Positions 63,055 to 64,000 of a stretch of 64,000 nucleotides of DNA are shown here, one piece after another; the first letter of the stretch is position 1, and each line of letters opens with the position of its first letter. Origin of the DNA: Neostapfia colusana (Eukaryota > Streptophyta > Magnoliopsida > Poales > Poaceae). The DNA is taken from positions 58,356,517 to 58,420,516 of the forward strand of contig JASWHV010000003.1 in assembly GCA_030760725.1 (NCBI GenBank), given 5' to 3'. Position numbers and translations under genes: made by a program. The notes beneath the pieces are model-generated. The model was not told where the DNA came from. It did no database searches and worked only from the letters and a program-made list of their open reading frames with translations.

Positions 63055-64000
63055 TGTAGGATCGAAGTACACGTGTAAAGCTACCAGAGGGGGGTGAATG
63101 GTAGATAAAAACTTTTCAGCGGAAGCAACAAAACACCCCTCAGCAGAAAACTGATCTGTTAAAGAAACCGTGTGTGCGACTAATCTAAACGTATTCAACT
63201 ATGACAAAACTAGTCTAGATTGTAGAGAATCAAGTCACGAAGACTTCACAACAAGAATCATGAAAATCCGTTGAGAGAAACTCAAGTTACGATCGAAAGA
63301 TCGAACAAAGGTTAATCTGTCCTACGCGAGAAAAACAGTTCTGGAATACTGCAAAGAAACTCGTGTATATCAGAAACCACAAATAAATGACTGTAAAATT
63401 TTCACAGATGATAGATAATCAAGTTGTGAAGACAACCCAAAAATAATCACATCAATTGGATCTGTAAAACTCGAGTTATGATAAAACAACCGAAGCAAGG
63501 TAGTGCTGAACAGAAACTCGACGAGAAAAACTTGTCTGAAACAAGTCGGACGAACAAGGCACAAAAGTTCCTTTAGAATACGAATTTTGTTTATCAAAAC
63601 ACAAGAGGAACATCCCCAAAGTCGTGCTCTACACGAGCCTTGGCCTCCCTTGCTTATATAACCAGCTCTATGGCCAATCCAATTCAAACTAGGACTCCTA
63701 CTCCTACTTGGATTCAAACTGTAACTTTCCAATACTGCTCAAGACTCTTCTATACGCAGATAGAAGTAATCTTAAGACTTCTAAACACCTTAGGAACGTC
63801 CCAAACATTCCTAAAACAACTCTACTTCATGTCCCATACGAAATCCTATCATAACCAACTCAAAACTTTCCATATTTGAGTCAAACACGACTCAGCCGTA
63901 GCCTGAGTCCATAACCTAGTCGGTTGGACCTTTCCGACCAATTCTTTATGTCCACATCTCTTCATCACTCCTTGGAACCATGCAGCCACGTCCATGCACT
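63055..64000 (-). repeat. 5' LTR of copia-2, inner 946 bp
   Basis: Begins TGTAGGATCGAAG and matches 54851 onward. The rest is outside the window. ORFs in it are paired with those in the 3' LTR and are not genes. Confidence 0.92.

Larger units (their letters stand above)
54851..64000 (-). mobile_element. Ty1/copia SIRE-like retrotransposon (copia-2), 5' LTR runs off the window
   Basis: Minus-strand element: 3' LTR 54851-57547, RNase H, reverse transcriptase, integrase, protease, gag with coiled coil, primer site 63040-63052, 5' LTR from 63055. LTR length (2.7 kb), the CCAGAGGGGGGGTGAATGG motif near the LTR end, and a large gag with zinc knuckle and Cys-rich coiled-coil tail suggest the SIRE/Maximus clade. 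No env-like ORF is present after pol; pol ends at the polypurine tract. Gag-protease is one frame with two stops; pol has about five frameshifts. Confidence 0.92.

Overview
This window is plant nuclear DNA, most probably from a grass with a large genome. I find no host gene, tRNA or rRNA gene. Almost every base can be assigned to transposable elements stacked inside one another. The clues to a grass are the mix of element types (CACTA with a CACTACAGGAAA terminus, Tat-type gypsy with a second RNase H, chromodomain gypsy with 3-4 kb LTRs, SIRE-like copia, L1-type LINE) and the high-GC, Ala/Arg/Pro-rich low-complexity patches. The species cannot be told from the sequence.

Layout. The oldest visible layer is an L1-like LINE on the plus strand (24678-26107, 28627-29486). 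Its right part continues beyond the window. Four things happened to it. (1) A chromodomain Ty3/gypsy element (gypsy-2, minus strand, 14215-24677, 3.1 kb LTRs) lies against its left side. The 3' LTR of gypsy-2 is cut by a Tat-lineage Ty3/gypsy element (gypsy-1, minus, 1-14214), and the gag of gypsy-1 is cut by an 8.7 kb CACTA transposon (3295-11969, target duplication GAT). (2) A solo LTR (26113-28621, duplication ACACG) sits in the LINE, and a 916 bp hAT-like element (27700-28615, duplication CTTTCAAC) sits exactly on the right edge of that LTR. (3) A short-LTR Ty1/copia element (copia-1, minus, from 29487) interrupts the LINE reverse transcriptase. Inside copia-1 lies a 20.4 kb gypsy element with 3.7-4.0 kb LTRs (gypsy-3, minus, 31067-51515, duplication CAATT). 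Inside gypsy-3 lies a relative of itself on the opposite strand (gypsy-4, plus, 38295-44890, duplication CGATA). (4) A SIRE-like copia element (copia-2, minus, 54851 to beyond the end) landed a few bases from the outer end of the right LTR of copia-1.

Coding state. Most elements are decayed. Many stops fit single C-to-T changes (CGA, CAG or TGG to a stop), as expected for methylated, silenced DNA. The best preserved frames are gypsy-4 pol (one stop), gypsy-2 gag (362 codons, open), an extra gypsy-2 ORF upstream of gag (open), and the ten-exon second gene of the CACTA element (one stop).

Most interesting item. The extra open frame of gypsy-2 (20536-21330, minus) starts with a near copy of the histone H3 N-terminal tail: 16 of 21 residues identical, with the K9/S10 context kept. 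The same element also encodes a chromodomain-like integrase C-terminus, the kind of domain that in this clade is linked to reading methylated H3K9. A retrotransposon carrying both an H3-tail mimic and a putative H3-tail reader is the main candidate here for a system worth following up.
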